Shown here in pieces: positions 51,875 to 60,247 of a stretch of 64,000 nucleotides of DNA. The notes below the pieces were generated by a model. The model had not been told where the DNA came from, ran no database searches, and saw only the letters and a program-made list of their open reading frames with translations. Position 1 is the stretch's first letter. The number at the start of each line of letters is the position of its first letter. The translations under genes and the position numbers were made by a program. Origin of the DNA: Saccharothrix longispora (GTDB lineage Bacteria; Actinomycetota; Actinomycetes; Mycobacteriales; Pseudonocardiaceae); assembly GCF_030852425.1 (NCBI RefSeq), contig NZ_NSDM01000004.1, positions 372,001-436,000 on the forward strand, given 5' to 3'.

Positions 51875-52795
51875 GTGACGGGGTCGATGAAGGTCCGGAC
51901 GAGGGGGACGCGGGTGGGAGTGCCCTGGGAGGCGGCTGTGCGGAACCGGTTCGTGACGTCCGACGGCACCGCGCTGCACGTCGTGGACACCGGTCCGCGC
52001 GACGCGGGGGTGACGACCGTGCTGCTGCACGGCTGGACGCTCGACCACACGTCGTGGGACGAGGTGGCGGAGGCGCTGCCCGGTCGGGTGCTGCGCTACG
52101 ACCACCGGGGGCACGGCGGCTCGGCGCCCGCGCCGGTCGGCGGCGCCACGATCGCGCGGCTCGCCGACGACCTCGCCGAGCTGCTGGAGGACCGCGTGCC
52201 GACCGGGCGGGTCGTGCTGGCGGGGCACTCCATGGGCGGGATGACCATCATGGCGTTGGCCGAGCAGCGGCCCGACCTGCTGGAACGCGTGGCGGGCGTG
52301 GCGCTGGTGGCGACGTCGTGCGGTGAGCTGGCGGGGTCGACGCTGGGGCTGCCGGGCGCCCTCGGGCGGGCGTTCCTGGCCGGCGAGAAGGCGATGAACC
52401 GGCGGATCGCGGCGTTCCGGCGACCCGAGCTGCTGCGGCGCACGGAGGTCGTGCGGCCCGGGTTGAGGTGGCTGCTGTTCGGCGAGCGGCCGTCGTGGGC
52501 GCACGTCGCGCGCACCGCCGCCATGGTCGGCCGCTGCCACCCCGTGAGCATGGTGGCGTTCCGCGACTCGTTGAACGAGCACGACCGGCGCAAGGCGTTG
52601 GCCGAGCTGGCCGGGATTCCGTGCGTGGTGCTGTCGGGCGGCGCGGACCGCCTCACCCCGCCGCGCCACGCCCGCGTGCTGGCCGACGAGCTGCCGCACG
52701 CCGAACTGGTCACCTACCCCGGTGCGGGCCACATGCTGACGCTGGAGCGCGCGGCCGGGGTCGCGGCGCACATCACCGCCCTGCACTCGACCTGA
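51875..52795 (+). CDS. Alpha/beta hydrolase downstream of diiron oxygenase
   Basis: About 306 aa. LLHGWTLDHTSWDEVAEAL, YDHRGHGGS, the elbow GHSMGG and GAGHMLTLERA with the catalytic His. It resembles peroxidase/esterase-type hydrolases. GTG 51875 has GAGGGA just upstream; ATG 51887 is an alternative. The pairing with the oxygenase suggests conversion of an ester or acyl compound in the same pathway. Followed by repeat array 3. Confidence 0.85.
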   Translation: MTGSMKVRTRGTRVGVPWEAAVRNRFVTSDGTALHVVDTGPRDAGVTTVLLHGWTLDHTSWDEVAEALPGRVLRYDHRGHGGSAPAPVGGATIARLADDLAELLEDRVPTGRVVLAGHSMGGMTIMALAEQRPDLLERVAGVALVATSCGELAGSTLGLPGALGRAFLAGEKAMNRRIAAFRRPELLRRTEVVRPGLRWLLFGERPSWAHVARTAAMVGRCHPVSMVAFRDSLNEHDRRKALAELAGIPCVVLSGGADRLTPPRHARVLADELPHAELVTYPGAGHMLTLERAAGVAAHITALHST

Positions 52796-52800
52796 ACGCA

Positions 52801-52925
52801 GGACTCACCGCTCCCGGACGTACGACTCACCGCTCCTGGACGTACGACTCGCGGGTCCTGGACGTACGACTCGCGCGAGAGTCCGACGTCCAGGACCCGC
52901 GAGTCGTACGTCCAGGAGCCGTGTG
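52801..52925. repeat. Inverted array of about 22-bp repeats between convergent genes (array 3)
   Basis: The arm 52833-52865 is perfectly complementary to 52886-52918 (33 bases) with a 20-base loop. Each arm contains tandem units of GCGAGTCGTACGTCCAGG and its complement. Additional degenerate units (GGACTCACCGCTCCC) extend the left side to 52801. It fills the space between the hydrolase and fasR stops, which converge. Confidence 0.88.
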
Positions 52926-52956
52926 TCCTGCGTTCGGGCGCCTTGGGCGGGGCGGG

Positions 52957-53604
52957 TCAGTGCTGGAGGGGGAAGCCGCCGCCGATGCCGCGCCACGCCA
53001 GGTTGGAGATCAGGGAGACCGCGTCCTCCTTCGCGAGCTGGCGGTCGTCGGCCAGCCAGGCGCGGGCGGTCACCTGGGACAGGCCGACGAGGCCCACGGC
53101 CAGCAGGCGGGCCCGGTGGGGGTCCAGGCCGGTGTCGGCGGTGATCGTCTCGGTGATCGCGTCGACGCTGTCGGTGGTGGCCCGCTCCACGGCCTGGGCC
53201 ACGGCCGGTTCGCCGCGCAGGTCCGACTCGAAGACCATGCGGAACGCCTGGCCCTCGCCGTCCACGAAGTCGTAGAACGCGCCGACCGTGGCCTTCACCC
53301 GCTGCTTGTTGTCCGTGGTGGACGCGAGCGCGGTGCGCACCCGGTCCACCAGCTCGTCCACGTGGGACTCCAGCAGGGCCATGTACAGCTCGAGCTTGCC
53401 GGGGAAGTGCTGGTAGAGCACCGGCTTGCTGACGCCCGCGCGCTCGGCGATCTCGTCCATCGCCGCGGCGTGGTAGCCGTTGGTCACGAACACGTCCTGC
53501 GCCGCGGCCAGCAATTGGGCACGCCGGGCCGTGCGGGGGAGTCGAACACCCCGTCCCGCAGCGCCGCCGTGGTGCCCGACCGCAGTCTGGGCCGTCTCCG
53601 TCAT
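52957..53604 (-). CDS. fasR: TetR-family regulator FasR (fatty acid synthase regulator)
   Basis: 215 aa. HTH: RRAQLLAAAQDVFVTNGYHAAAMDEIAERAGVSKPVLYQHFPGKLELYMALL, which closely follows my recall of the FasR (Rv3208) N-terminus. The C-terminal domain has the conserved LVGLSQVTARAWL. In M. tuberculosis FasR activates fas and releases DNA on binding long-chain acyl-CoA. ATG 53604 has GGAGG four to five bases upstream. Divergent from an alpha/beta hydrolase gene; the 138-base gap includes CTACTCGCTGGTAG, a possible site. Confidence 0.8.
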   Translation of the reverse strand: MTETAQTAVGHHGGAAGRGVRLPRTARRAQLLAAAQDVFVTNGYHAAAMDEIAERAGVSKPVLYQHFPGKLELYMALLESHVDELVDRVRTALASTTDNKQRVKATVGAFYDFVDGEGQAFRMVFESDLRGEPAVAQAVERATTDSVDAITETITADTGLDPHRARLLAVGLVGLSQVTARAWLADDRQLAKEDAVSLISNLAWRGIGGGFPLQH

Positions 53605-53742
53605 GGTGCCTCCAGCCAACCAATCATCGCGGAACCGAAAGGGGGGTGCCCCGCCGGCTCGTCGGCAACACTACTCGCTGGTAGCAGCCTCACGGGAAAA
53701 GCTCCTCGTTTCGCGAGACGCCCCAGCAGGCATCCTGGTGGG

Positions 53743-54726
53743 GTGACCCAGACGCAGGAGCCGACGAGAACCTCCATCACCCACGTGCCCCTGTCCACCT
53801 CGCCGCTGCCTCCCCTGGACACAACGATCGGACCGTGGCCGGGTGACTGCCGGGAGGTCGCGGGCCACCGGGTGCACGTCCGCCACACCCCCGGCGACAC
53901 CGGCGAGAAGGCCGTCTACGTGCACGGACTCGGCGGTTCGGCGACGAACTGGACCGACCTGGCCGCCCAGCTGTCGGGTCACGCCGAGGGGCACGCGCTG
54001 GACCTGCCGGGTTTCGGCCGCTCCGAGCCGATCCACGGCTACGACTTCCGGATGACCACCCACGCCGAGGTCGTCATCGAGTACGTCGAGTCCCTGGGCG
54101 GCGGCCCCGTGCACCTGCTCGGCAACTCCATGGGCGGCGCGATCACGCTCATGGCCGCCGCCAAGCGCCCCGATCTGGTGAAAACGCTGACCCTGGTGTC
54201 CCCGGCGGTGCCCGACCTGCGGCTGAGCCTGCGCCGGGTGTCCGACCGGCGGCTGCCGCTCGCCTTCCTGCCGGTGGTGGGCGCGAAGGTGCGGGCGCAG
54301 CTGGCCACCGTGACGGCCGAGGAGCGCACCCGGCAGATGCTGCGGCTGTGCTTCGCCGACCCGTCGCTGGTGCCGCCGAACCGGATCGCGCAGAGCGAGG
54401 AGGAGTACGCCGAGCGCTCGGCCCAGGCGTGGGCGGGCAACGCGCTCAACGCCTCCACGATCGACCTCATCCGCACCTGGCTGGTGCCCCGTTCGAAGTC
54501 GATGTGGCTGCTCCCGCCGCGGATCACCGCGCCCACGCTGGTGGTGTGGGGCGCGGAGGACCGGTTGGTCAGCGCGCGCAAGGCGCCCCGGGTGACCCGG
54601 CTGCTGCCGCGCGGCAGGCTGCTGGTGCTGCCCCGCACCGGGCACGTCGCGCAGATGGAGCGGCCGGTGTCCGTGGCGCGCGCGGTGCTGGGCATGTGGG
54701 AGTCGGTCGAACGCGGGGAGTGGTGA
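53743..54726 (+). CDS. Alpha/beta hydrolase divergent from fasR
   Basis: 327 aa. VYVHGLGGSATNWTDLAAQL, LDLPGFGRSEPI, elbow GNSMGG and TGHVAQMERPVSVARAVLGMW. A lipase/epoxide-hydrolase-type fold. A long N-terminal extension (1-45) precedes the fold. GTG 53743 is the most upstream plausible start. Position next to fasR suggests lipid substrates (inferred). Confidence 0.85.
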   Translation: MTQTQEPTRTSITHVPLSTSPLPPLDTTIGPWPGDCREVAGHRVHVRHTPGDTGEKAVYVHGLGGSATNWTDLAAQLSGHAEGHALDLPGFGRSEPIHGYDFRMTTHAEVVIEYVESLGGGPVHLLGNSMGGAITLMAAAKRPDLVKTLTLVSPAVPDLRLSLRRVSDRRLPLAFLPVVGAKVRAQLATVTAEERTRQMLRLCFADPSLVPPNRIAQSEEEYAERSAQAWAGNALNASTIDLIRTWLVPRSKSMWLLPPRITAPTLVVWGAEDRLVSARKAPRVTRLLPRGRLLVLPRTGHVAQMERPVSVARAVLGMWESVERGEW

Positions 54727-54808
54727 GCGGCGGGACGTGGTGGATCGGTTCAGTGACCTGGTCAACCGGAGTCCGCCACAGGGGTCCGGTTGTGGCACCC
54801 TGGTCGCC

Positions 54809-55840
54809 GTGAACCGGACGACGCAGGACCCGGCGCCCTCCTCCGGCGACCGCCCGTCGCTGTCCGAAGACCGCTACCGCCGGGGCGCGCGCCGCACGGG
54901 TGGCGAGCCGCTCGCCGCCTCGTGGACGCCGGCCGGGCGCAGGGCGCGACGTCGCGGGCGCGGACTGAAGGGCCTGATCGCGAACTACGGCTGGCGCATC
55001 TACGCCGTTCCCGTGCTCCTGGTGCTGACCGCGCTGGTCGTGCTCGACACGGCCGCGCCGACCACGTTCGGCACCGCGACCGACCAGGCGGCCGAGGGCG
55101 CGCCGACCGGCGACGCGGCGGCGGCGTCCACCCCCCGGTCGCCGGTGGCCAGCGAGAAGCCGCCGCCCCCGATCGACCTGAAGAACTTCCCGACCGCCGT
55201 GCTGCCGGAGGGGCCCAGGTTCTCGGAGCAGGGCGCCGGCACGTGGCAGCTCGTCCCCGGCTCCATGCCGCAGCAGGTCGGCACCGGCACGCTCTACCGG
55301 TACGACATCGCCATCGAGGACGGGGTCGAGGCGGCGGACTACGGCGGCGACCGCGACGCGTTCGCCCGCACGGTCGACGCGTTCCTGGCCGACCCGCGCA
55401 GCTGGGTCGGCACCGGCCAGGTGGCGATGCAGCGCGTCGAGGGCGGCGACGTCGACTTCACCATCAGCCTCACCACGACGAGCACCACGCACGCCATGTG
55501 CGGCTTCTCCATCCAGTTCGAGGCGTCGTGCTGGCACCCGCCGTCGGGGCGCGTGATCATCAACGCCGCCCGCTGGGTGCGCGGCGGGAAGGCGTTCGGC
55601 AATGACATCGGCGCCTACCGCACCTACGCGATCAACCACGAGGTCGGGCACGCGCTGGGCAACCGGCACGAGGGCTGCGCGGTCGACGGCGGACCCGCGC
55701 CGGTGATGATGCAGCAGTCGTTCGGCGTGGCCAACGACTACGTCGCGCAGCTCAACTCGGTGGACGGCGGCGACCGCAACGCGGTGGCGGCCGACGGCAA
55801 GGTCTGCACGCCCAACCCGTTCCCGGTGGCGCCCCAGTAG
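54809..55840 (+). CDS. DUF3152 membrane-anchored metalloprotease-like protein (Rv3207c-like)
   Basis: 343 aa. A basic N-terminus (RRARRRGRGLKG) precedes one transmembrane helix (about 64-80), a Pro/Ala linker and the DUF3152 domain. It contains HEVGHALGNRH at 277-287, a complete HExxHxxGxxH zinc site as in metzincins, plus paired cysteines (Cys231, Cys241, Cys290). Likely an extracytoplasmic zinc peptidase; target unknown. GTG 54809 fits the start of the conserved part. Lies before moeZ as in M. tuberculosis. Confidence 0.85.
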   Translation: MNRTTQDPAPSSGDRPSLSEDRYRRGARRTGGEPLAASWTPAGRRARRRGRGLKGLIANYGWRIYAVPVLLVLTALVVLDTAAPTTFGTATDQAAEGAPTGDAAAASTPRSPVASEKPPPPIDLKNFPTAVLPEGPRFSEQGAGTWQLVPGSMPQQVGTGTLYRYDIAIEDGVEAADYGGDRDAFARTVDAFLADPRSWVGTGQVAMQRVEGGDVDFTISLTTTSTTHAMCGFSIQFEASCWHPPSGRVIINAARWVRGGKAFGNDIGAYRTYAINHEVGHALGNRHEGCAVDGGPAPVMMQQSFGVANDYVAQLNSVDGGDRNAVAADGKVCTPNPFPVAPQ

Positions 55841-55942
55841 GGCGGTTCCCGCGCCTTGGGACGACTTCCCATCGGGGAAGACGGACGGGCAGGCTGGTGT
55901 TGTCCCTCGGTAGAGGACATGTGTGGTCGAGGAGGACTGGAG

Positions 55943-57115
55943 ATGGCGCTTCCGCCGCTCGTTGAGCCCGCAGCGGAACTGACGAAGGAAGAGGTCGCGC
56001 GGTACAGCCGCCACCTGATCATCCCGGACGTCGGGGTCGACGGTCAGAAGCGGCTGAAGAACGCGAAGGTCCTGGTCGTCGGCGCGGGTGGGCTGGGCAG
56101 CCCGGCCCTGCTGTACCTGGCGGCGGCGGGGGTCGGCACGCTCGGCGTCGTCGACTTCGACATCGTCGACGAGTCGAACCTGCAGCGGCAGGTCATCCAC
56201 GGCCAGTCGGACATCGGCAAGCCCAAGGCGGAGTCGGCGCGCGACTCGGTCGCCGAGATCAACCCGTTCGTCAAGGTGGTGCTGCACCAGACCCACCTGA
56301 ACTCGGAGAACGCGCTCGACATCTTCCGCGACTACGACCTGATCCTGGACGGCACGGACAACTTCGCCACCAGGTACCTGGTGAACGACGCCGCCGTGCT
56401 GCTGGGCAAGCCGTACGTGTGGGGTTCGATCTTCCGGTTCGAGGGCCAGGTCAGCGTCTTCTGGGAGGACGCGCCGAACGGCCAGGGCCTGAACTACCGC
56501 GATCTCTACCCGGAGCCGCCGCCGCCAGGCATGGTGCCGTCGTGCGCCGAGGGCGGCGTCCTGGGCGTGCTGTGCGCGTCGATCGGCTCGATCATGGTCA
56601 CCGAGGCGATCAAGCTGCTGACCGGCATCGGCGACCCGCTGCTCGGCCGGCTCATGGTGTACGACGCCCTGGAGATGTCCTACCGGACCATCCGCATCCG
56701 CAAGGACCCGGAGAGCCCCAAGATCACCGAGCTGATCGACTACGACGCGTTCTGCGGCGTGGTGTCCGACGACGCCCAGCAGGCCGCGGCGGGCAACACG
56801 ATCACGCCGCTGGAGCTGAAGCAGAAGCAGGACGCCGGTGAGGACTTCCTGCTGGTGGACGTCCGCGAGCCGCACGAGTACGAGATCGTGAAGATCCCGG
56901 GCTCGGTGCTCATCCCGAAGGACCGCATCCTGTCCGGCGAGGCGTTCGCCGAGCTGCCGCAGGACAAGCAGGTCGTGCTGCACTGCAAGTCGGGCGCCCG
57001 CTCGGCCGAGGCGCTGGCCGCCCTGCACCGGGCCGGTTTCTCCGACGCCGTGCACGTCGGCGGCGGTGTGCTGGCCTGGGCCCGCGAGATCGACCCCAGC
57101 CTGCCGACCTACTGA
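55943..57115 (+). CDS. moeZ: MoeZ/MoeB1 adenylyltransferase-sulfurtransferase
   Basis: 390 aa. The ThiF/MoeB domain (GAGGLGSPALLYLAAAGVG, DFDIVDESNLQRQ, DGTDNFATRYLVND; conserved Cys201 and Cys211) adenylates the C-terminal Gly of a sulfur carrier. The C-terminal rhodanese domain has active Cys348 (HCKSGARS). It supplies sulfur for molybdopterin, thiamine or Cys/Met pathways. ATG 55943 has GAGGAGG seven bases upstream. Useful context: molybdopterin-dependent nitrate reductase lies 2 kb downstream. Confidence 0.93.
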   Translation: MALPPLVEPAAELTKEEVARYSRHLIIPDVGVDGQKRLKNAKVLVVGAGGLGSPALLYLAAAGVGTLGVVDFDIVDESNLQRQVIHGQSDIGKPKAESARDSVAEINPFVKVVLHQTHLNSENALDIFRDYDLILDGTDNFATRYLVNDAAVLLGKPYVWGSIFRFEGQVSVFWEDAPNGQGLNYRDLYPEPPPPGMVPSCAEGGVLGVLCASIGSIMVTEAIKLLTGIGDPLLGRLMVYDALEMSYRTIRIRKDPESPKITELIDYDAFCGVVSDDAQQAAAGNTITPLELKQKQDAGEDFLLVDVREPHEYEIVKIPGSVLIPKDRILSGEAFAELPQDKQVVLHCKSGARSAEALAALHRAGFSDAVHVGGGVLAWAREIDPSLPTY

Positions 57116-57121
57116 CCGGAC

Positions 57122-57161
57122 CCGGTCCGATCCGCCCCGACGCGGGGGCGGATCGGACCGG
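57122..57161 (+). terminator. Terminator after moeZ
   Basis: A perfect 17-base-pair stem, CCGGTCCGATCCGCCCC (57122-57138) with its complement 57145-57161 and loop GACGCG, begins seven bases after the moeZ stop. Confidence 0.82.
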
Positions 57162-57289
57162 TGACGTCCGTCACGCGGGCCACCGCCGATTGAGACCGCA
57201 ATAATGCGGCTAGGCTGAATGTGTGGACACCACGGCTCCGGGCTCCGAGGTCCACCAACCGAGCGCCCGGTGCAGGTAGCGTGCCGGCC

Positions 57290-58093
57290 GTGAACCCGTC
57301 GTCGCCACCGGAGCCGCCACCGTCGCACGTGCGCGCCGCGTTCGGCGCGCGCGACGCCGAGCCGGAGCTGATCGACGGCGGACCGGCGTGGCGGTGCGGC
57401 GACGCGGCCATCCGCCCCGCGGGCAAGCCCGCCGAGGCCACCTGGGTCGCGAAGACCCTCGACGCGCTCGACGTGGACAACCTCCGCGTGGCCAGACCCC
57501 TGCGCTCCACCGACGGCCGCTACGTCGTCGGCGGCTGGGCGGCGACCAAGTACCTGTCCGGCCAGGCCGAGCCGCGCCACGACGAGGTCGTCGAGGTCGC
57601 GGTGAAGCTGCACCAGGCCACCGCCGGGCTCACCCGGCCCCGGTTCCTCGACACCCGGACCGACCTGTTCGCCACCGCGGACCGCTGCGCGTGGGACGAG
57701 GAGAAGACCGAGCTGGCCCCGGACCTCGGCGGCCGGCTGTTCGAGCTGTACGCGGCCCACCGCAAGCCGGTCACGGCGAAGCCGCAGGTGGTGCACGGCG
57801 ACCTGTTCGGCAACGTGCTGTTCGCGGGTGACGCCGCCCCCGCGATCATCGACTTCACCGCCTACTGGCGGCCGGGCTCCTACGGGGCCGCCGTCGTCGC
57901 GGTCGACGCCCTCGCCTGGGGCGGCGCGGACCACGGCATCCTCGGGCGCTGGGCGCACCTGGAGGAGTGGCCGCAGGTCGTGCTGCGGGCGGTGCTGTTC
58001 CGGCTCGCCGTGCACGCGCTGCACCCCCGGTCGAGCGTGCAGTCGCTGACGGGCCTGGAGCGCGCTGCGGCGCGGGTCGTCGAACTGCTCTGA
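57290..58093 (+). CDS. TIGR02569-type kinase-fold protein (Rv3205c-like)
   Basis: 267 aa. A degenerate aminoglycoside-phosphotransferase fold: VVHGDLFGNVLF is the catalytic loop and AIIDFTAYWRPGSYGAAVVAVDALAWG the metal segment. The ATP lobe is short. Actinobacteria-specific, beside moeZ as in M. tuberculosis; function unknown. TAGCGT ends seven bases before GTG 57290, which argues for this leaderless start over GTG 57281. Confidence 0.8.
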   Translation: MNPSSPPEPPPSHVRAAFGARDAEPELIDGGPAWRCGDAAIRPAGKPAEATWVAKTLDALDVDNLRVARPLRSTDGRYVVGGWAATKYLSGQAEPRHDEVVEVAVKLHQATAGLTRPRFLDTRTDLFATADRCAWDEEKTELAPDLGGRLFELYAAHRKPVTAKPQVVHGDLFGNVLFAGDAAPAIIDFTAYWRPGSYGAAVVAVDALAWGGADHGILGRWAHLEEWPQVVLRAVLFRLAVHALHPRSSVQSLTGLERAAARVVELL

Positions 58094-58167
58094 ACGCGTG
58101 ACCTCACCCGCGCGGCAGGTGGGGTGAGCAGTCAAGTTCGCGCGGACGAAACATGCCGCGGTCCGCC

Positions 58168-58189
58168 GTTAACAGCCCGTTCCTACCGT
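58168..58189 (+). promoter_or_regulatory. Promoter/operator of nitrate reductase, shared with narK
   Basis: GTTAACAGCCC followed by GTTCCTACCGT. TACCGT (58184-58189) is a -10 six bases before the GTG. The 22-base element matches that upstream of narK at 61733 in 19 positions. The upstream half (complement GGAAC-N6-TTAAC) resembles GlnR half-sites, so nitrogen control is likely but unproven. Confidence 0.55.
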
Positions 58190-58195
58190 CGGCCC

Positions 58196-60247
58196 GTGAC
58201 CCGAACCGACGCGCCGAAGACGGACACCCACTGCCCGTACTGCGCGCTCCAGTGCGCCATGTCCATCGCGGACGGCGTGGTGTCGCCCCGGGAGTTCCCC
58301 ACCAACCGCGGCGGGCTGTGCCAGAAGGGCTGGACGTCGGCCGAGCTGCTGACCTCGCCCGCCCGGCTGACCACGCCGCTGGTCCGCCGCGACGGCGACC
58401 TGCGCCCCGCCGGCTGGGACGAGGCGCTGGACGTGGTCGCCGCGAAGCTGCGGGCGCTGCGCGCGGAGCACGGACCGGACTCGGTGGGCGTCTTCGGCGG
58501 CGGCGGGCTGACCAACGAGAAGTCCTACCTGCTGGGCAAGTTCGCCCGGGTCGCCCTCGGCACCTCGCAGATCGACTACAACGGCCGGTTCTGCATGTCC
58601 AGCGCCGCCGCGGCGGGCCTCCGGGCGTTCGGCCTGGACCGGGGCCTGCCGTTCCCGGTCGCCGACCTGGGCCGCGCGGACGCCGCGCTGCTGGTCGGCG
58701 GCAACCCGGCGGAGACCATGCCGCCGTTCGTGCAGCACCTCAGGGGCGCGCGGCTGGTCGTGGTCGACCCGCGCCGCACGGCCACCGCCGAGCTGGCCAC
58801 GCTGCACCTCCAGCCCGCGCCGGGCACCGACCTGGCGCTCGCGCTGGGCCTGCTGCACACCGTCGTCGCAGACGGGCACCTGGACGAGGAGTACCTGGCC
58901 GAGCGCACCACCGGCTTCGACGAGGCGTGGCGGATCGCCGCGACCTGGTGGCCGGAGCGGGTGGAGCGGGTCACCGGCGTGCCGGTCGCGGACCAGCGCG
59001 CCGCCGTGCGCCTGCTGGCCGAGGCGGAGAACGCCGTCGTGCTCACCGGCCGCGGCACCGAGCAGCACGCCGGCGGCACGGACACCGTGTCGGCGTGGAT
59101 CAACCTCGCCCTGTCCCTGGGCCTGCCCGGCCGCCGGTACTCCGGCTACGGCTGCCTCACCGGCCAGGGCAACGGCCAAGGCGGCCGGGAGCACGGCCAG
59201 AAGGCCGACCAGCTGCCCGGCTACCGGAAGATCGACGACCCGGCGGCCCGCGAGCACGTCAAGGGCGTGTGGGGCGTGGACGACCTGCCCGGCCCCGGCC
59301 GGTCGGCCTACGAGCTGCTCGACGCCCTCGGGCAGCCCGGCGGGCCGAGGGCGCTGCTGGTGTTCGGCAGCAACGTGGTCGTCTCCGCGCCCCACTCGCG
59401 GCACGTCGCCGACCGGCTGGCGGCCCTGGACCTGCTGGTCGTGGCCGACCTCGTGCTGTCCGAGACGGCCGCGGTCGCCGACGTCGTGCTGCCGGTCACC
59501 CAGTGGGCGGAGGAGAGCGGCACCATGACCAACCTCGAGGGCCGCGTGCTGCTGCGGCAGCGGGCCGTGGCCCCGCCCGAGGGGGTGCGCGGCGACCTCG
59601 ACGTGCTCCAGGGCCTCGCCACCCGCCTCGGCCAGCCCGCCGAGCGGTTCCCCACCGAGCCCGAGGTGGTGTTCGAGGAGCTGCGGCGGGCGTCGGCGGG
59701 CGGCCCCGCCGACTACTCCGGCGTCACCTACCGGCGGCTGCGGGACGGCGAGGCGCTGCACTGGCCCGTCGTCGCGGGCGGACCGGCCGGGCGCGGCACG
59801 CCCCGCGTGTTCCTCGACCGGTTCGCCCACCCCGACGGCCTGGCCCGGTTCGTCCCGGTCGAGCACCGGGGGCCGGCCGAGCCGCCCGACGCGGAGTACC
59901 CGCTCCAGGCCACCACGGGCCGGGTGCTCCAGCACTACCAGTCGGGCGCGCAGACCCGGCTGGTGGCCGAGCTGAACGCGGCCGAGCCCGAGGCGTACGT
60001 GGAGGTCCACCCGGACACCGCGACCCGCGCGGGCCTCGCGCACGGCGACCGCGCGGCCGTCGTGTCGCGTCGCGGCCGGACGCTGGCGCGGGTGCGCTGC
60101 GTGCCGTCCATGCGCGTCGACGTGGTGTTCCTGCCCTTCCACTACGCGGGCGAGGGGCGCGCGAACCTGCTGACCAACCCGGCGCTGGACCCGACCAGCC
60201 GGATGCCCGAGTTCAAGGTGTGCGCGGTCCGATTGGAGACGGTATGA
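58196..60247 (+). CDS. nasA: Assimilatory nitrate reductase, molybdopterin subunit
   Basis: 683 aa, bis-MGD oxidoreductase. The N-terminal 4Fe-4S ligands Cys13, Cys16, Cys20 and Cys42 (CPYCALQC, LCQKG) and the conserved NGRFCMSS with a likely Mo-ligand Cys are present. GQGNGQGGREHGQKADQLPGYR is typical of NasA/NasC-type nitrate reductases. The C-terminal molybdopterin-dinucleotide domain (TTGRVLQHYQSGAQT) is complete. Reduces nitrate to nitrite in the cytoplasm. Its stop overlaps the flavoprotein ATG. Confidence 0.92.
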   Translation: MTRTDAPKTDTHCPYCALQCAMSIADGVVSPREFPTNRGGLCQKGWTSAELLTSPARLTTPLVRRDGDLRPAGWDEALDVVAAKLRALRAEHGPDSVGVFGGGGLTNEKSYLLGKFARVALGTSQIDYNGRFCMSSAAAAGLRAFGLDRGLPFPVADLGRADAALLVGGNPAETMPPFVQHLRGARLVVVDPRRTATAELATLHLQPAPGTDLALALGLLHTVVADGHLDEEYLAERTTGFDEAWRIAATWWPERVERVTGVPVADQRAAVRLLAEAENAVVLTGRGTEQHAGGTDTVSAWINLALSLGLPGRRYSGYGCLTGQGNGQGGREHGQKADQLPGYRKIDDPAAREHVKGVWGVDDLPGPGRSAYELLDALGQPGGPRALLVFGSNVVVSAPHSRHVADRLAALDLLVVADLVLSETAAVADVVLPVTQWAEESGTMTNLEGRVLLRQRAVAPPEGVRGDLDVLQGLATRLGQPAERFPTEPEVVFEELRRASAGGPADYSGVTYRRLRDGEALHWPVVAGGPAGRGTPRVFLDRFAHPDGLARFVPVEHRGPAEPPDAEYPLQATTGRVLQHYQSGAQTRLVAELNAAEPEAYVEVHPDTATRAGLAHGDRAAVVSRRGRTLARVRCVPSMRVDVVFLPFHYAGEGRANLLTNPALDPTSRMPEFKVCAVRLETV

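Noticed and set aside
54569..58135. A minus-strand open frame of nearly 1200 codons opposite the DUF3152, moeZ and TIGR02569 genes
   Set aside because: It is the complement of well-recognised genes, has no domain and is Arg/His/Gly/Val rich, a typical high-GC shadow frame.
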